A stretch of 13,782 bases of DNA. Origin: a bacterium (lineage in GTDB: Bacteria > Planctomycetota > J058 > JAJDCP01). The stretch is taken from positions 1-13,782 of the forward strand of contig JAUIEM010000271.1 in assembly GCA_030428695.1 (NCBI GenBank), read 5' to 3'. Positions 1 to 6,467 of the stretch are shown here, one piece after another. A model generated the notes under the pieces. It was not told where the DNA came from and did not search any database. It saw nothing but the letters and a program-made list of their open reading frames with translations. The position numbers and the translations under genes were made by a program. The first letter of the stretch is position 1; each line of letters opens with the position of its first letter.

Positions 1-140
1 GCTTCCAGACCAGTCGCGGCATCGGCTGTGGTGGCTCCCTCGGTGGGACTTTCCAGATCGGATCGCTATCCTACCGGATACGCCCGCCGAGCGCCATCGA
101 ACAGACCGCGTCCAACGACATCAACATCGATGGTGTATAA
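1..140 (+). CDS. C-terminal end of an unidentified protein (partial, cut by window edge)
   Basis: An open frame enters from the left edge (first full codon at base 3) and stops at TAA 138-140, giving 45 residues that end ASNDINIDGV. It has no start codon inside the window. The reading is glycine- and serine-rich at first (RGIGCGGSLGG) and mixed afterwards. About 70% of its codons end in G or C, as in neighbouring genes, which supports real coding sequence. The stop lies 29 bases before the next + strand gene, so the two could share a transcript. I do not recognise the family from so short a piece. A chance open frame is the alternative. Confidence 0.5.
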   Translation, partial: FQTSRGIGCGGSLGGTFQIGSLSYRIRPPSAIEQTASNDINIDGV

Positions 141-169
141 GGAATGGAGTCCGGGGCCGAGGAGGAAGG

Positions 170-2035
170 ATGTCGCGCGAATACGCGTTCGGGATCGTGA
201 TCGGAGTCCTGTTGATCGGCGGGCTCTTCCTCTACGAGATGCTCTCTGCCCCGCCCGGCGAGCCCGCGCTCACCGAGCGGCCGCGGCGCACCGACGAGCT
301 CGAGGACGTGTGGGACTCCGACACGTCCCACATGCGCGAGGTCGCGCGCGGCGCGCCACCGGTCGAGCTCGAGACCGCGCCCGTCGAGGAGCCGATCGAG
401 GAGGTGGAAGGCCCCGCCGAGCCCGCCCCGGAAGAAGAGGCGGAGGAACCCGGCGGGCGCATCGTCGGCCAGGTCATCGACGAGTGGGGCCTCGGCGTCC
501 CGATCGCGCGGGTCGCGCTGAACAGCACCGAAGACCGACGCCGCGGACGCCGGCCGGCCCGGGTGGACGAGCAGGGCAACTTCGCCTTCGACGACGTCGC
601 CGCCGGCGGCTACCGGCTGCTCGCCTATTCCGACGCCCACCTGAGCTCCGAGCCTTTCGAGCTGGTGCTCGCGCCGGAGCAGACCTTCGAGGGCGTCACC
701 CTGATCCTGCGCCTCGGGCTGGTCGTCAGCGGCAAGGTGATCGACGCGGGCAGCTCGCTGCCGATCGCCGGCGCCGGCATCACCACCTGGGAGAACACCC
801 GCGAGCGCCGCCAGCGCATCACCCGGCGGGCCCAGAGCGCCGACGACGGCAGCTTCACCCTCAGCGGGCTGGTCGCCAACCCATGGGGCGTGCGGGCGCA
901 GGCCGAGGGCTACCTCGACGCGCAGACCAGCTTCGAGCTCAGCGAGACCGAGAATCCTCCGCTGCTGACCATCACGATGGTGCGCGGCGCCGACCTCGCG
1001 GGGCGGGTCCTCAACGGCCAGGGCGACCCGGTGCCGGGGGCCGGGATCTACATCATGCGGGGCGACGACTACGTGTCGCAGTCGCGCAGCGATGACGAGG
1101 GCTACTACCGCACCGACGCGATGGAGCCGGGCGCGTACACGATGTACGCCCGCAGCGACGACTACGGCCTCCTGCACACCGACGAGGTCGAGCTGGTCGA
1201 TCCGGGCACCCGCCCCTACGACATCCGCCTGGAGAGCTCGGGCGGCGTGTCGGGCATCGTGCTGCTAGAGGGGACCGACACGCCGCTCCCGGCGCGGGTC
1301 TTCGTCGAAGAAGCCAACGGCCGCGTCAACCGCCGTGAGCGCGCCGGCGAGGACGGTCGCTTCGAGGTCGGCGCGCTGTACGGCGGCGAGTACATCGCCC
1401 GGGCCTGGGCCGACGGCTACGTGATCTCCGAGCCGACGCGCTTCACCATCGACCCGGGGGGTCAGGGTCCCGATCTCACTCTGCGCATCAAAGAAGGGGC
1501 GGTGCTCGAGGGCGTGGTCTACCAGGGCAACGTCGCCTACCCCAACGCGACCATCGTGCTGCGCTCGCTGACCGCGGAAGAGGGTCAGAACGGCCGCAGT
1601 CAAGCCGGCTCCAACGAGGAGGGCGCGTACCGCTTCGACGGCCTCCGCGAGGGCACCTACGAGATCTACGCCCGCTCGCGCGACTACAACTTCCTCGCCC
1701 GCCAGACGATCAACCTCGCCCACGCCGAGAGCCTGCCGATGCCGATCTACCTCGAGCCCGCGGCCCAGCTCAGCGGCGTCGTGGTGTGGAGCGGCGACGA
1801 GGCGCCGACGCGGGTGCGCGCCGAGTCCCGGCCGCTGCGCAACGTCTCCCGTCGCGCCCGGCCCGACGAGACCGGGAACTTCACCCTGAACGGGCTCTAT
1901 CCGGGGCGCTACGCGGTCTGGGCCAGCCGTGGCGAAGAGACCGGGCCGGTGATCGAGGTCGTCATCGAGGCCGGCCGTCCGCCGCGTCCCGTCCAGCTGC
2001 AGTTCGAGGGCCAGAGCACGAACACGGACGACTGA
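170..2035 (+). CDS. Membrane-anchored protein with six carboxypeptidase-regulatory-like repeats
   Basis: This 621-residue protein starts with a short positive N-terminus and a hydrophobic helix (about residues 6-24, FGIVIGVLLIGGLFLY). That helix is read as an uncleaved signal anchor. An acidic, proline-rich linker follows (about 63-95, runs of E, P and A). Six repeats of about 85 residues then run to the end: roughly 97-181, 184-270, 272-354, 356-438, 442-527 and 530-610. Each has an SGxV-type first strand, a P(L/V)xGA-like turn, a 'DExGxF/Y' step and a 'GxYxxxAxxxxY' strand, the signature of CarboxypepD_reg-like beta-sandwiches. No peptidase domain is present, so a structural or binding role outside the membrane is likely; the ligand is unknown. 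The start is set by AGGAGGAAGG just before ATG 170. It converges on the fabI gene. Confidence 0.85.
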   Translation: MSREYAFGIVIGVLLIGGLFLYEMLSAPPGEPALTERPRRTDELEDVWDSDTSHMREVARGAPPVELETAPVEEPIEEVEGPAEPAPEEEAEEPGGRIVGQVIDEWGLGVPIARVALNSTEDRRRGRRPARVDEQGNFAFDDVAAGGYRLLAYSDAHLSSEPFELVLAPEQTFEGVTLILRLGLVVSGKVIDAGSSLPIAGAGITTWENTRERRQRITRRAQSADDGSFTLSGLVANPWGVRAQAEGYLDAQTSFELSETENPPLLTITMVRGADLAGRVLNGQGDPVPGAGIYIMRGDDYVSQSRSDDEGYYRTDAMEPGAYTMYARSDDYGLLHTDEVELVDPGTRPYDIRLESSGGVSGIVLLEGTDTPLPARVFVEEANGRVNRRERAGEDGRFEVGALYGGEYIARAWADGYVISEPTRFTIDPGGQGPDLTLRIKEGAVLEGVVYQGNVAYPNATIVLRSLTAEEGQNGRSQAGSNEEGAYRFDGLREGTYEIYARSRDYNFLARQTINLAHAESLPMPIYLEPAAQLSGVVVWSGDEAPTRVRAESRPLRNVSRRARPDETGNFTLNGLYPGRYAVWASRGEETGPVIEVVIEAGRPPRPVQLQFEGQSTNTDD

Positions 2036-2058
2036 GCGCGGGCGATCTCAGCTCAGTC

Positions 2059-2074
2059 CCCGCCTGCCGGCGGG
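2059..2074. terminator. GC-rich hairpin between convergent genes, possible terminator
   Basis: A perfect 6-bp inverted repeat, CCCGCC-TGCC-GGCGGG, lies in the 120-base gap between the stop of the repeat protein (2035, + strand) and the stop of fabI (2156, - strand). It could fold in transcripts from either side. No T-run follows on either strand, so this is at best a weak or factor-assisted terminator. A competing pairing, GCCTGC with GCAGGC, overlaps it. Confidence 0.3.
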
Positions 2075-2075
2075 A

Positions 2076-2126
2076 GCAGGCCTACCGCGTCGATCCCCGC
2101 TCGAGGTCGGCAGGCGTACCGCATCG
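2076..2126. repeat. Imperfect 17-bp direct repeat in intergenic gap
   Basis: GCAGGCCTACCGCGTCG at 2076-2092 recurs as GCAGGCGTACCGCATCG at 2110-2126, matching at 15 of 17 bases. It lies between two convergent genes. No function can be read from it. It may be a protein-binding pair, a remnant of a small duplication, or chance in GC-rich sequence. Confidence 0.4.
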
Positions 2127-2155
2127 GGCCGTGAGAGGCGCTCGACCGAACGGGC

Positions 2156-2914
2156 TCAGATGCCGACGATGCTGAAGCCCGCGTCGACGTGGAGGGTCTC
2201 GCCGGTCAGCCCCGACGAGTAGTCCGAGAACAGGAAGCAGGCGACGTTGCCGAGCTCGTCGAGGGTGACGTTGCGCTTGAGCGCGGCCTTCTCGGCGTTG
2301 TAGTCGAGCATCTTGCGGAAGTTCGCCACGCCGCGCGCCGACAGGGTGTTGACCGGCCCCGCCGAGATCGAGTTGACGCGGATCTGGCGCGGGCCGAGCT
2401 CGAGGGCGAGGTAGCGGGTCGCCGACTCGAGGGCGGCCTTGGCGGGACCCATCACGTTGTAGTTCTCGACCGCCCGCTCGGAGCCGAGGTAGGTCATCGA
2501 GACCGCGCTGCCACCGCTCTCGGGGAACAGCGGGGCGCAGCGCTTGAGCAGGGCGACGAGCGAGTAGGCGCTGATGTCCTGGGCGATGCTCCAGCCTTCG
2601 CGGGAGGTCTCGAGGAAGGCGCCGGACAGGTCTTCGCGGCGGGCGAAGGCGACCGAGTGCAGCACGAAGTCGAGCTGTCCGAGGGTCTCCTTCACGCCTT
2701 CGAAGAAGCCGTCCATCGAGACGTCGTCAGAGACGTCACAGATGCCGTGGGGGGCGTCGCCGACCAGCTTGAGCAGGCCCTTCAGCATGCGGTCGTTGGC
2801 GGCGCCGTAATACAGGGTCGCGCCTTCCTGGCGGGCGCGCTCGGCGATGCCCCAGGCGATCGAACGTTTGTTCGCGACGCCGAGGATCAGGCCCTTCTTT
2901 CCTTCGAGCAACAT
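2156..2914 (-). CDS. fabI: Enoyl-[acyl-carrier-protein] reductase (NADH), FabI type
   Basis: This 252-residue short-chain dehydrogenase-fold enzyme reduces the trans-2 double bond of enoyl-ACP in the last step of each fatty-acid elongation cycle, in the cytoplasm. The N-terminus (LLEGKKGLILGVANKRSIAW) carries the FabI-type nucleotide-binding loop, in which GVANxxSIAWGIA replaces the usual GxxxGxG. The active-site Tyr142, Tyr152 and Lys159 are present in the spacing Y-x9-Y-x6-K (TYLG ... NYNVMGPAK). The region after the catalytic motif (SISAGPVNTLSARGV) and the end (GETLHVDAGFSIVG) are also typical, and the length fits the family. ATG 2914 is preferred over an in-frame ATG 60 bases upstream because AGGAG stands 9 bases before it and the protein then begins like known FabI. 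The SOUL-like gene lies 87 bases upstream on the same strand. Confidence 0.95.
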   Translation of the reverse strand: MLLEGKKGLILGVANKRSIAWGIAERARQEGATLYYGAANDRMLKGLLKLVGDAPHGICDVSDDVSMDGFFEGVKETLGQLDFVLHSVAFARREDLSGAFLETSREGWSIAQDISAYSLVALLKRCAPLFPESGGSAVSMTYLGSERAVENYNVMGPAKAALESATRYLALELGPRQIRVNSISAGPVNTLSARGVANFRKMLDYNAEKAALKRNVTLDELGNVACFLFSDYSSGLTGETLHVDAGFSIVGI

Positions 2915-2942
2915 AGGGAGAGTCTCCTGTGGGGTGGGGCTG

Positions 2943-2971
2943 ATTCTACCGGACCCGCCCCCGCAGGACCA
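2943..2971 (-). promoter_or_regulatory. Candidate sigma-70-type promoter for fabI
   Basis: On the minus strand, TAGAAT (5 of 6 to the -10 consensus) occupies 2948-2943, 17 bases after a weak TGGTCC at the -35 position (2971-2966). Transcription would start about 20 bases before the fabI Shine-Dalgarno sequence. The poor -35 makes this tentative; fabI may instead be read from the upstream FAS1-SOUL promoter. Confidence 0.35.
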
Positions 2972-3001
2972 CACCCCGGCTCAGCGGCGCCCTCGCCCAG
3001 C

Positions 3002-3607
3002 TCAGTCAGCGAGCACGCACTTGATCGGGATCTGCACCTCGCTGTACAGCTCGAAGGCGTTGCTCAGCTTCGGCTGCTGGTACAGGAGCCGCCGCGGCGC
3101 GCCGTCGGCCTCCCACAGGTAGCCGTGCTCGTCGAGCCAGGCCTCGAGCTGCGCGACCGCCTCCCGGTAGGAGCGCAGGGAGTAGTAGCCGATCACGCCG
3201 ATGCTGACGTAGCTCCGGCCCGCCAGGTCGGTGACCTCGACCTCGCCGTCGGGGCCGGCCTCGCCTTCATCGACCGCCGGGTAGAAGAAGCCCATCTGCA
3301 TCGTTCCGCGCAGCTTCCGTTCGGCCTCGGCCGGGTAGTCGGCGACGATCGGCGCGGTCATCGAGATGTCCTCGCGGTCGATGTGCTCGAAGAGCGGCAT
3401 GAAGCCCTTCCACAGACCGAAGTCGAAGAAGCCGCGGGCCTCGACCATCACCGCCCGGCTGGCGGGATAGGTCTGGATGCGGATCTCGCCGGGCGGAGTC
3501 GGCGCGGGAAAGCCCTCCGGCAGCGGGGCCTCGTCGGGGGCCTGCCAGGTCTCGTCGGCGGTGACGCCCAGGCACAGGCAGAGCAGGATCGGAAGCAGGC
3601 GGAGCAT
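3002..3607 (-). CDS. Secreted SOUL-type (haem-binding family-like) protein
   Basis: This 201-residue protein has a signal peptide (LRLLPILLCLCLGVTA, likely cleaved after VTA at residue 17), so it should act in the periplasm. The body resembles the SOUL/HBP family: an early strand 'IRIQTYPASRAVMVEARG', then FMPLFEHID and the characteristic ISMTAPI (residues 81-87, where the family has I-x-MT-x-PV). Later come 'YVSIGVIGYYS', a helix (SYREAVAQLEAWLDEHG) and 'LLYQQPK ... SEVQIPIK'. Family members bind tetrapyrroles or have unknown roles, and haem binding is not shown by sequence here. The related GyrI-like fold is an alternative. The gene starts 45 bases after the FAS1 gene on the same strand, behind an AGAGG sequence, so the two are probably co-transcribed. 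Confidence 0.75.
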   Translation of the reverse strand: MLRLLPILLCLCLGVTADETWQAPDEAPLPEGFPAPTPPGEIRIQTYPASRAVMVEARGFFDFGLWKGFMPLFEHIDREDISMTAPIVADYPAEAERKLRGTMQMGFFYPAVDEGEAGPDGEVEVTDLAGRSYVSIGVIGYYSLRSYREAVAQLEAWLDEHGYLWEADGAPRRLLYQQPKLSNAFELYSEVQIPIKCVLAD

Positions 3608-3652
3608 GGTGCAGGTCCTCTATCTCTCTCGGCGGTTGGTTTGGATGTACGA

Positions 3653-4522
3653 CTACTCGGCAGCGGCGGGGATCATGACCTTGTCGATCACGTGGATCAC
3701 GCCGTTGGCCGCGATGATGTCGGCCGCGACGACATTCGAGCCTGCGATCGTGACACCCGCCGCGGTGCGACCGACGGCGAGCGTGCCGTTGAGGCTCTCG
3801 AGGTCGCCGGTGATGTCGGTGCTCAGGACGCGACCGGGCACCACGTGGTAGGTCAGGATCTTCTTCAGGCTGGGGATGTCGTTCAGGAGGGCCTCGACGG
3901 TGCCCTCGGGGAGCGCGCCGAAGGCGTCGTCGGTCGGGGCGAAGACGGTGAAGGGGCCACCGTTCGACAAAGTGTCGACAAGACCTGCGGCCGTCGCCGC
4001 AGCGAGCAGGGTCCCAAAGGAGCCGGCCTCGGTCGCCGTCTCGACGATGTTGGCCCGGGGCAGGATGACCTTGTCGATCACGTGGATGACCCCGTTGCTG
4101 GCCATCACGTCGGTCGCGAGCACGGTCGCGTCATCGATCATCACGCTCTCGCCGACGGAGACCTTCAGCGCCTGGCCTTGCAGGGTCTCGTGCCAGGTGG
4201 CGCCGACCACCGCCTCGGCCTTGTTCGCGCCGGGGACGACGTGGTAGGTCAGGATCGCGGTCAGCTGCGGGATGTCCTCGAGCAGCGCGGCGACGGTGCC
4301 CTCGGGCAGGGCGGCGAAGGCGTCGTCGGTCGGAGCGAAGACGGTCAGGTGGTCTTCGCCGCTCAGGGCGTCGGTCAGGCCGGCCGCGTCGACGGCGGCC
4401 AGGAGCGTGTTGAAGTTCCCGGCGGCGCGGGCGGTCTCGACGATGTTCAGCGCGCCGGAGCCGTCCGCCCAGGCGGTGGTGGACAGGGCGGCGAGCAGGA
4501 CGGCGATCAGCAGATTTCTCAC
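3653..4522 (-). CDS. Secreted protein with two fasciclin (FAS1) domains
   Basis: This 289-residue protein has a signal peptide (MRNLLIAVLLAALSTTAWA, cleavage near residue 19) and two FAS1 domains at about 25-155 and 157-286. Both carry the family landmarks: FAPTDDAF (62-69 and 194-201), YHVVPG (93-98 and 225-230) and NGVIHVID (143-150 and 273-280). FAS1 domains mediate adhesion and protein or ligand binding outside the cell, and no enzymatic role is implied. The start chosen is GTG 4522, because AGGAG stands exactly 7 bases before it and the signal peptide then begins at once. An upstream in-frame ATG at 4546 has no such site and would give eight extra residues. It is the first gene of a likely FAS1-SOUL operon and has a good promoter in front. 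The two domains are very alike, which indicates internal duplication. Confidence 0.92.
   Translation of the reverse strand: MRNLLIAVLLAALSTTAWADGSGALNIVETARAAGNFNTLLAAVDAAGLTDALSGEDHLTVFAPTDDAFAALPEGTVAALLEDIPQLTAILTYHVVPGANKAEAVVGATWHETLQGQALKVSVGESVMIDDATVLATDVMASNGVIHVIDKVILPRANIVETATEAGSFGTLLAAATAAGLVDTLSNGGPFTVFAPTDDAFGALPEGTVEALLNDIPSLKKILTYHVVPGRVLSTDITGDLESLNGTLAVGRTAAGVTIAGSNVVAADIIAANGVIHVIDKVMIPAAAE
3675..4087. repeat. Intragenic duplication marked by an exact 23-bp repeat (FAS1 domains)
   Basis: The 23 bases at 3675-3697 recur exactly at 4065-4087, 390 bases (130 codons) apart. They code for the equivalent IHVIDKV-type strand of each FAS1 domain. Nearby blocks such as GTCGGGGCGAAGACGGT also recur with few changes. 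The two domains probably arose by duplication within the gene, or are kept alike by gene conversion or purifying selection. Confidence 0.6.
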
Positions 4523-4562
4523 GGGTGGTCTCCTCACGGGGTTCATGGCGGTCACTGCTGAG

Positions 4563-4590
4563 ATCGTAGGTGATGCCTGCCTGGCGTCAA
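4563..4590 (-). promoter_or_regulatory. Sigma-70-type promoter of the FAS1-SOUL operon
   Basis: On the minus strand, TTGACG (4590-4585, 5 of 6 to consensus) and TACGAT (4568-4563, 4 of 6) are separated by 16 bases. A/T-rich sequence just upstream (about 4591-4616) could act as an UP element. The predicted transcript start, near 4556, leaves a leader of about 34 bases before GTG 4522. This is the most A/T-rich pocket of the window and lies between two divergent genes. Confidence 0.6.
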
Positions 4591-4657
4591 GGTTTTTGTA
4601 TAGGTTTTGTCTCGATTTCGCCCCCCTGAAAACCCCGCCGTCGTTTTCCCAATCCCT

Positions 4658-4678
4658 GGGCAGCCACTGCCCGAGGAG
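4658..4678 (+). promoter_or_regulatory. Hairpin directly abutting the ribosome-binding site of the OB-fold gene
   Basis: GGGCAG-CCA-CTGCCC (4658-4672) is a perfect 6-bp stem with a 3-base loop. One base after it comes AGGAG (4674-4678), which is 6 bases before ATG 4685. A hairpin this close could limit ribosome access or protect the 5' end. The pairing is visible; the regulatory effect is inference. Confidence 0.4.
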
Positions 4679-4684
4679 AAGCAC

Positions 4685-5179
4685 ATGGACACTCCCCCAC
4701 CCCGCCGCGGTCCGAGCGGCTGCGGTATCGCGATCATGGTCGTGGTCGGCATCTTCGGGCTGGGCAGCGTCCTGGTCTGCGGCGGCCTGTTCTGGCTGCG
4801 CAAGGCCCACACCGAGCGCCTGGCCTACGAGGCCGCGCAGGCGACCGTCGCGATCAGCCCGGCGGAGCTCGTCGCGGCCTACCACGCCAACGAGGTCGCG
4901 GCCAACCGCGTCTACCAGAACCAGCGCCTCGAGCTCCGGGGCGCGGTGTTCAAGATCGCGGAGGGCCCGGCGGGCGTCCCGGTGGTGCTGATCGAGGCCG
5001 ACCACCTGATGCGGCGCGTGCAGTGCACCTTCAGCGGGCCGGCCGGCGACCGCTTCGCGCAGCTGGCGAAGGGCGATGAGATCGTGGTGCGGGGAACCTG
5101 CCGCGGGCTGCTGGTGCACGTGCGGCTGACCGAGTGCGAGCTCCTCGAATCCCTGGCGGCGACCGAACGGCCGCTCTGA
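4685..5179 (+). CDS. Membrane-anchored OB-fold protein, tRNA_anti-like family
   Basis: This 164-residue protein has a short proline- and arginine-rich N-terminus, one hydrophobic helix (about 14-37, CGIAIMVVVGIFGLGSVLVC) and an outer OB-fold domain (about 57-155). The domain matches the tRNA_anti-like pattern: 'ISPAELVAAYHANEVAANRVYQNQ' at its start, then alternating strands, 'VQCTF', a 'LAKGDEIVVRGTCRG' turn and 'VRLTECELLE'. Despite the family name, no tRNA binding is implied for membrane-anchored members, and the role is unknown. Cys114, Cys139 and Cys151 lie in the domain. ATG 4685 is preferred to an upstream ATG at 4607 because AGGAG stands 6 bases before it and a hairpin sits just upstream. 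The gene diverges from the FAS1 gene and converges on the thiolase gene. Confidence 0.82.
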   Translation: MDTPPPRRGPSGCGIAIMVVVGIFGLGSVLVCGGLFWLRKAHTERLAYEAAQATVAISPAELVAAYHANEVAANRVYQNQRLELRGAVFKIAEGPAGVPVVLIEADHLMRRVQCTFSGPAGDRFAQLAKGDEIVVRGTCRGLLVHVRLTECELLESLAATERPL

Positions 5180-5204
5180 GCGCGAGCCGCCGCCGCCACG
5201 CAAA

Positions 5205-5227
5205 CGGCCGCCCGACGGGGGCGGCCG
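5205..5227. terminator. Bidirectional GC-rich hairpin terminator candidate
   Basis: A perfect 9-bp stem, CGGCCGCCC-(GACGG)-GGGCGGCCG, lies 25 bases after the stop of the OB-fold gene and 24 bases after the stop of the thiolase gene, which converge here. AAA precedes and CTT follows it, so it has only a trace of the T-run expected of an intrinsic terminator. Its position and strength make a shared terminator the simplest reading. Confidence 0.5.
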
Positions 5228-5251
5228 CTTCGATCGACAGGATCGGGAAGG

Positions 5252-6397
5252 CTACACGCGCTCGATCAGCGTCGCGATGCCCTGACCCATGCCGATGCAC
5301 AGGGTCGAGATGCCGTAGCGCAGCTCCTGGCGCTCGAGCTCGTGCAGCAGGGTGACCATCAGCCGGCAGCCGGAGGCGCCGAGCGGGTGGCCGAGGGCGA
5401 CCGCGCCGCCGTTGACGTTGACCTTGTCGAGGCTGACGCCGAGCTCTTTGGACCAGTACAGCGGGATCGATGCGAAGGCCTCGTTGACCTCGAACAGGTC
5501 GACGTCCTCGACCGCGATCCCGGCCTTCTCGCACACTTTCGTGGTCGCCGGCACCGGGCCGGTCAGCATGCTGGTCGGGTTGACGCCGACCGCGGTCATC
5601 GCGACGATGCGCGCCCGCGGCGTCAGCCCGAGGGCCTCGGCCTTCTCCTTGGTGCCGATCAGCATCAGCGCGGCGCCGTCGGAGATCTGGCTCGAGCTGC
5701 CGGCGGAGATCACGCCGTCGGGCTTGAAGGCGGGCTTCAGCTGGCCGATCTTCTCGGCGGAGGTGCCGGCGCGCGGCCCCTCGTCGCGGCTGACCGACTC
5801 GACCACCCGGCCCTGCTTGTCCTTCTTGTGGACGACGACGATCTCCTTCTCGAAGCGCCCCTCCTCGATCGCGTGCAGCGCGCGGCGGTGGCTCTCGTAG
5901 GAGAACTGGTCGATCGCGGCGCGGTCGCAGCCCGCCAGCTCGGCGACGATCTCGGCGGAGACGCCCTGCGGCACCAGCGCGAATCGCTCTTCGAGGTTCG
6001 GGTTGAAGCTGCCGACGTCCGAGCCCATCGGCACGCGCGTCATGCTCTCGGTGCCGCCGCCGATCACCAGGTCGGCGCTGCCCGCCATCACGGCCTGGGC
6101 GGCGAAGTTGACGCCCTGCTGACCGGAGCCGCACAGGCGGTTGACGCTGGTGCCGGGGATCTCCTGCGGCCAGCCCGCGGCGAGCACCGCGTTGCGGGCG
6201 ACGTTGACGCCCTGCTCGCCGGTCTGGGTCACGCAGCCGACGATCACATCCTCGACCTCGCGGGGGTCGAGACCGGTGCGCTCGACCAGCGCGCGCAGCA
6301 GGATCGCGAAGAGCTCGTCGGAACGGACGTCGGACAGGCTGCCATCGCGCTTGCCGATCGGGGTGCGGATCGCGTCGAGGATGTAGGCTTCAGGCAT
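5252..6397 (-). CDS. Thiolase (acetyl-CoA C-acyltransferase family)
   Basis: This 381-residue enzyme either cleaves 3-ketoacyl-CoA in beta-oxidation or condenses acyl-CoAs. All catalytic residues are visible: nucleophile Cys89 in NRLCGSGQQ, the NEAFA motif (305-309), His337 in GHPLGASG and the second Cys367 in CIGMGQG. The start 'AYILDAIRTPIGKRDG' and the stretch 'GCVTQTGEQGVNVARNAVLAAGW' are typical of degradative FadA/FadA2-like thiolases. Sequence alone does not separate cleavage from acetoacetyl-CoA synthesis, so no symbol is given. The length is slightly below the usual 390 or so. ATG 6397 follows GGAG at 6 bases. The enzyme is cytoplasmic and no beta-oxidation partner lies nearby. The gene follows the lipoprotein pair by 44 bases on the same strand but has its own promoter. 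Confidence 0.93.
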   Translation of the reverse strand: MPEAYILDAIRTPIGKRDGSLSDVRSDELFAILLRALVERTGLDPREVEDVIVGCVTQTGEQGVNVARNAVLAAGWPQEIPGTSVNRLCGSGQQGVNFAAQAVMAGSADLVIGGGTESMTRVPMGSDVGSFNPNLEERFALVPQGVSAEIVAELAGCDRAAIDQFSYESHRRALHAIEEGRFEKEIVVVHKKDKQGRVVESVSRDEGPRAGTSAEKIGQLKPAFKPDGVISAGSSSQISDGAALMLIGTKEKAEALGLTPRARIVAMTAVGVNPTSMLTGPVPATTKVCEKAGIAVEDVDLFEVNEAFASIPLYWSKELGVSLDKVNVNGGAVALGHPLGASGCRLMVTLLHELERQELRYGISTLCIGMGQGIATLIERV

Positions 6398-6438
6398 GGC
6401 GGTCTCCGTTTTGAATGCGATGCGTCATAAAGACGTGC

Positions 6439-6467
6439 AGTCTACGGCGCCCGCCCCCCCGTGTCAA
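6439..6467 (-). promoter_or_regulatory. Sigma-70-type promoter of the thiolase gene, inside the end of the preceding gene
   Basis: On the minus strand, a perfect TTGACA (6467-6462) is followed after exactly 17 bases by TAGACT (6444-6439, 4 of 6). The -35 box encodes part of the last codons of the upstream lipoprotein gene, and the -10 box begins with that gene's TAG stop. Transcription would start near 6432, giving a leader of about 35 bases before ATG 6397. Confidence 0.6.

Noticed and set aside
28..1095. A 355-codon open frame starting before the repeat protein
   Set aside because: It is in another frame of the repeat-protein gene, is dominated by arginine, and has no ribosome-binding site. 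The frame from 170 has a strong site and clear repeats.
2189..4561. A 790-codon open frame on the plus strand
   Set aside because: It runs opposite fabI, the SOUL-like gene and the FAS1 gene, all of which have clear family motifs. It crosses gene boundaries, and its product is compositionally biased with no recognisable domain.
4523..5203. N-terminal extension of the FAS1 protein by about 227 residues
   Set aside because: The frame is open upstream, but it runs through the promoter region and opposite the OB-fold gene, and would bury a good signal peptide. GTG 4522 has an AGGAG at ideal spacing.
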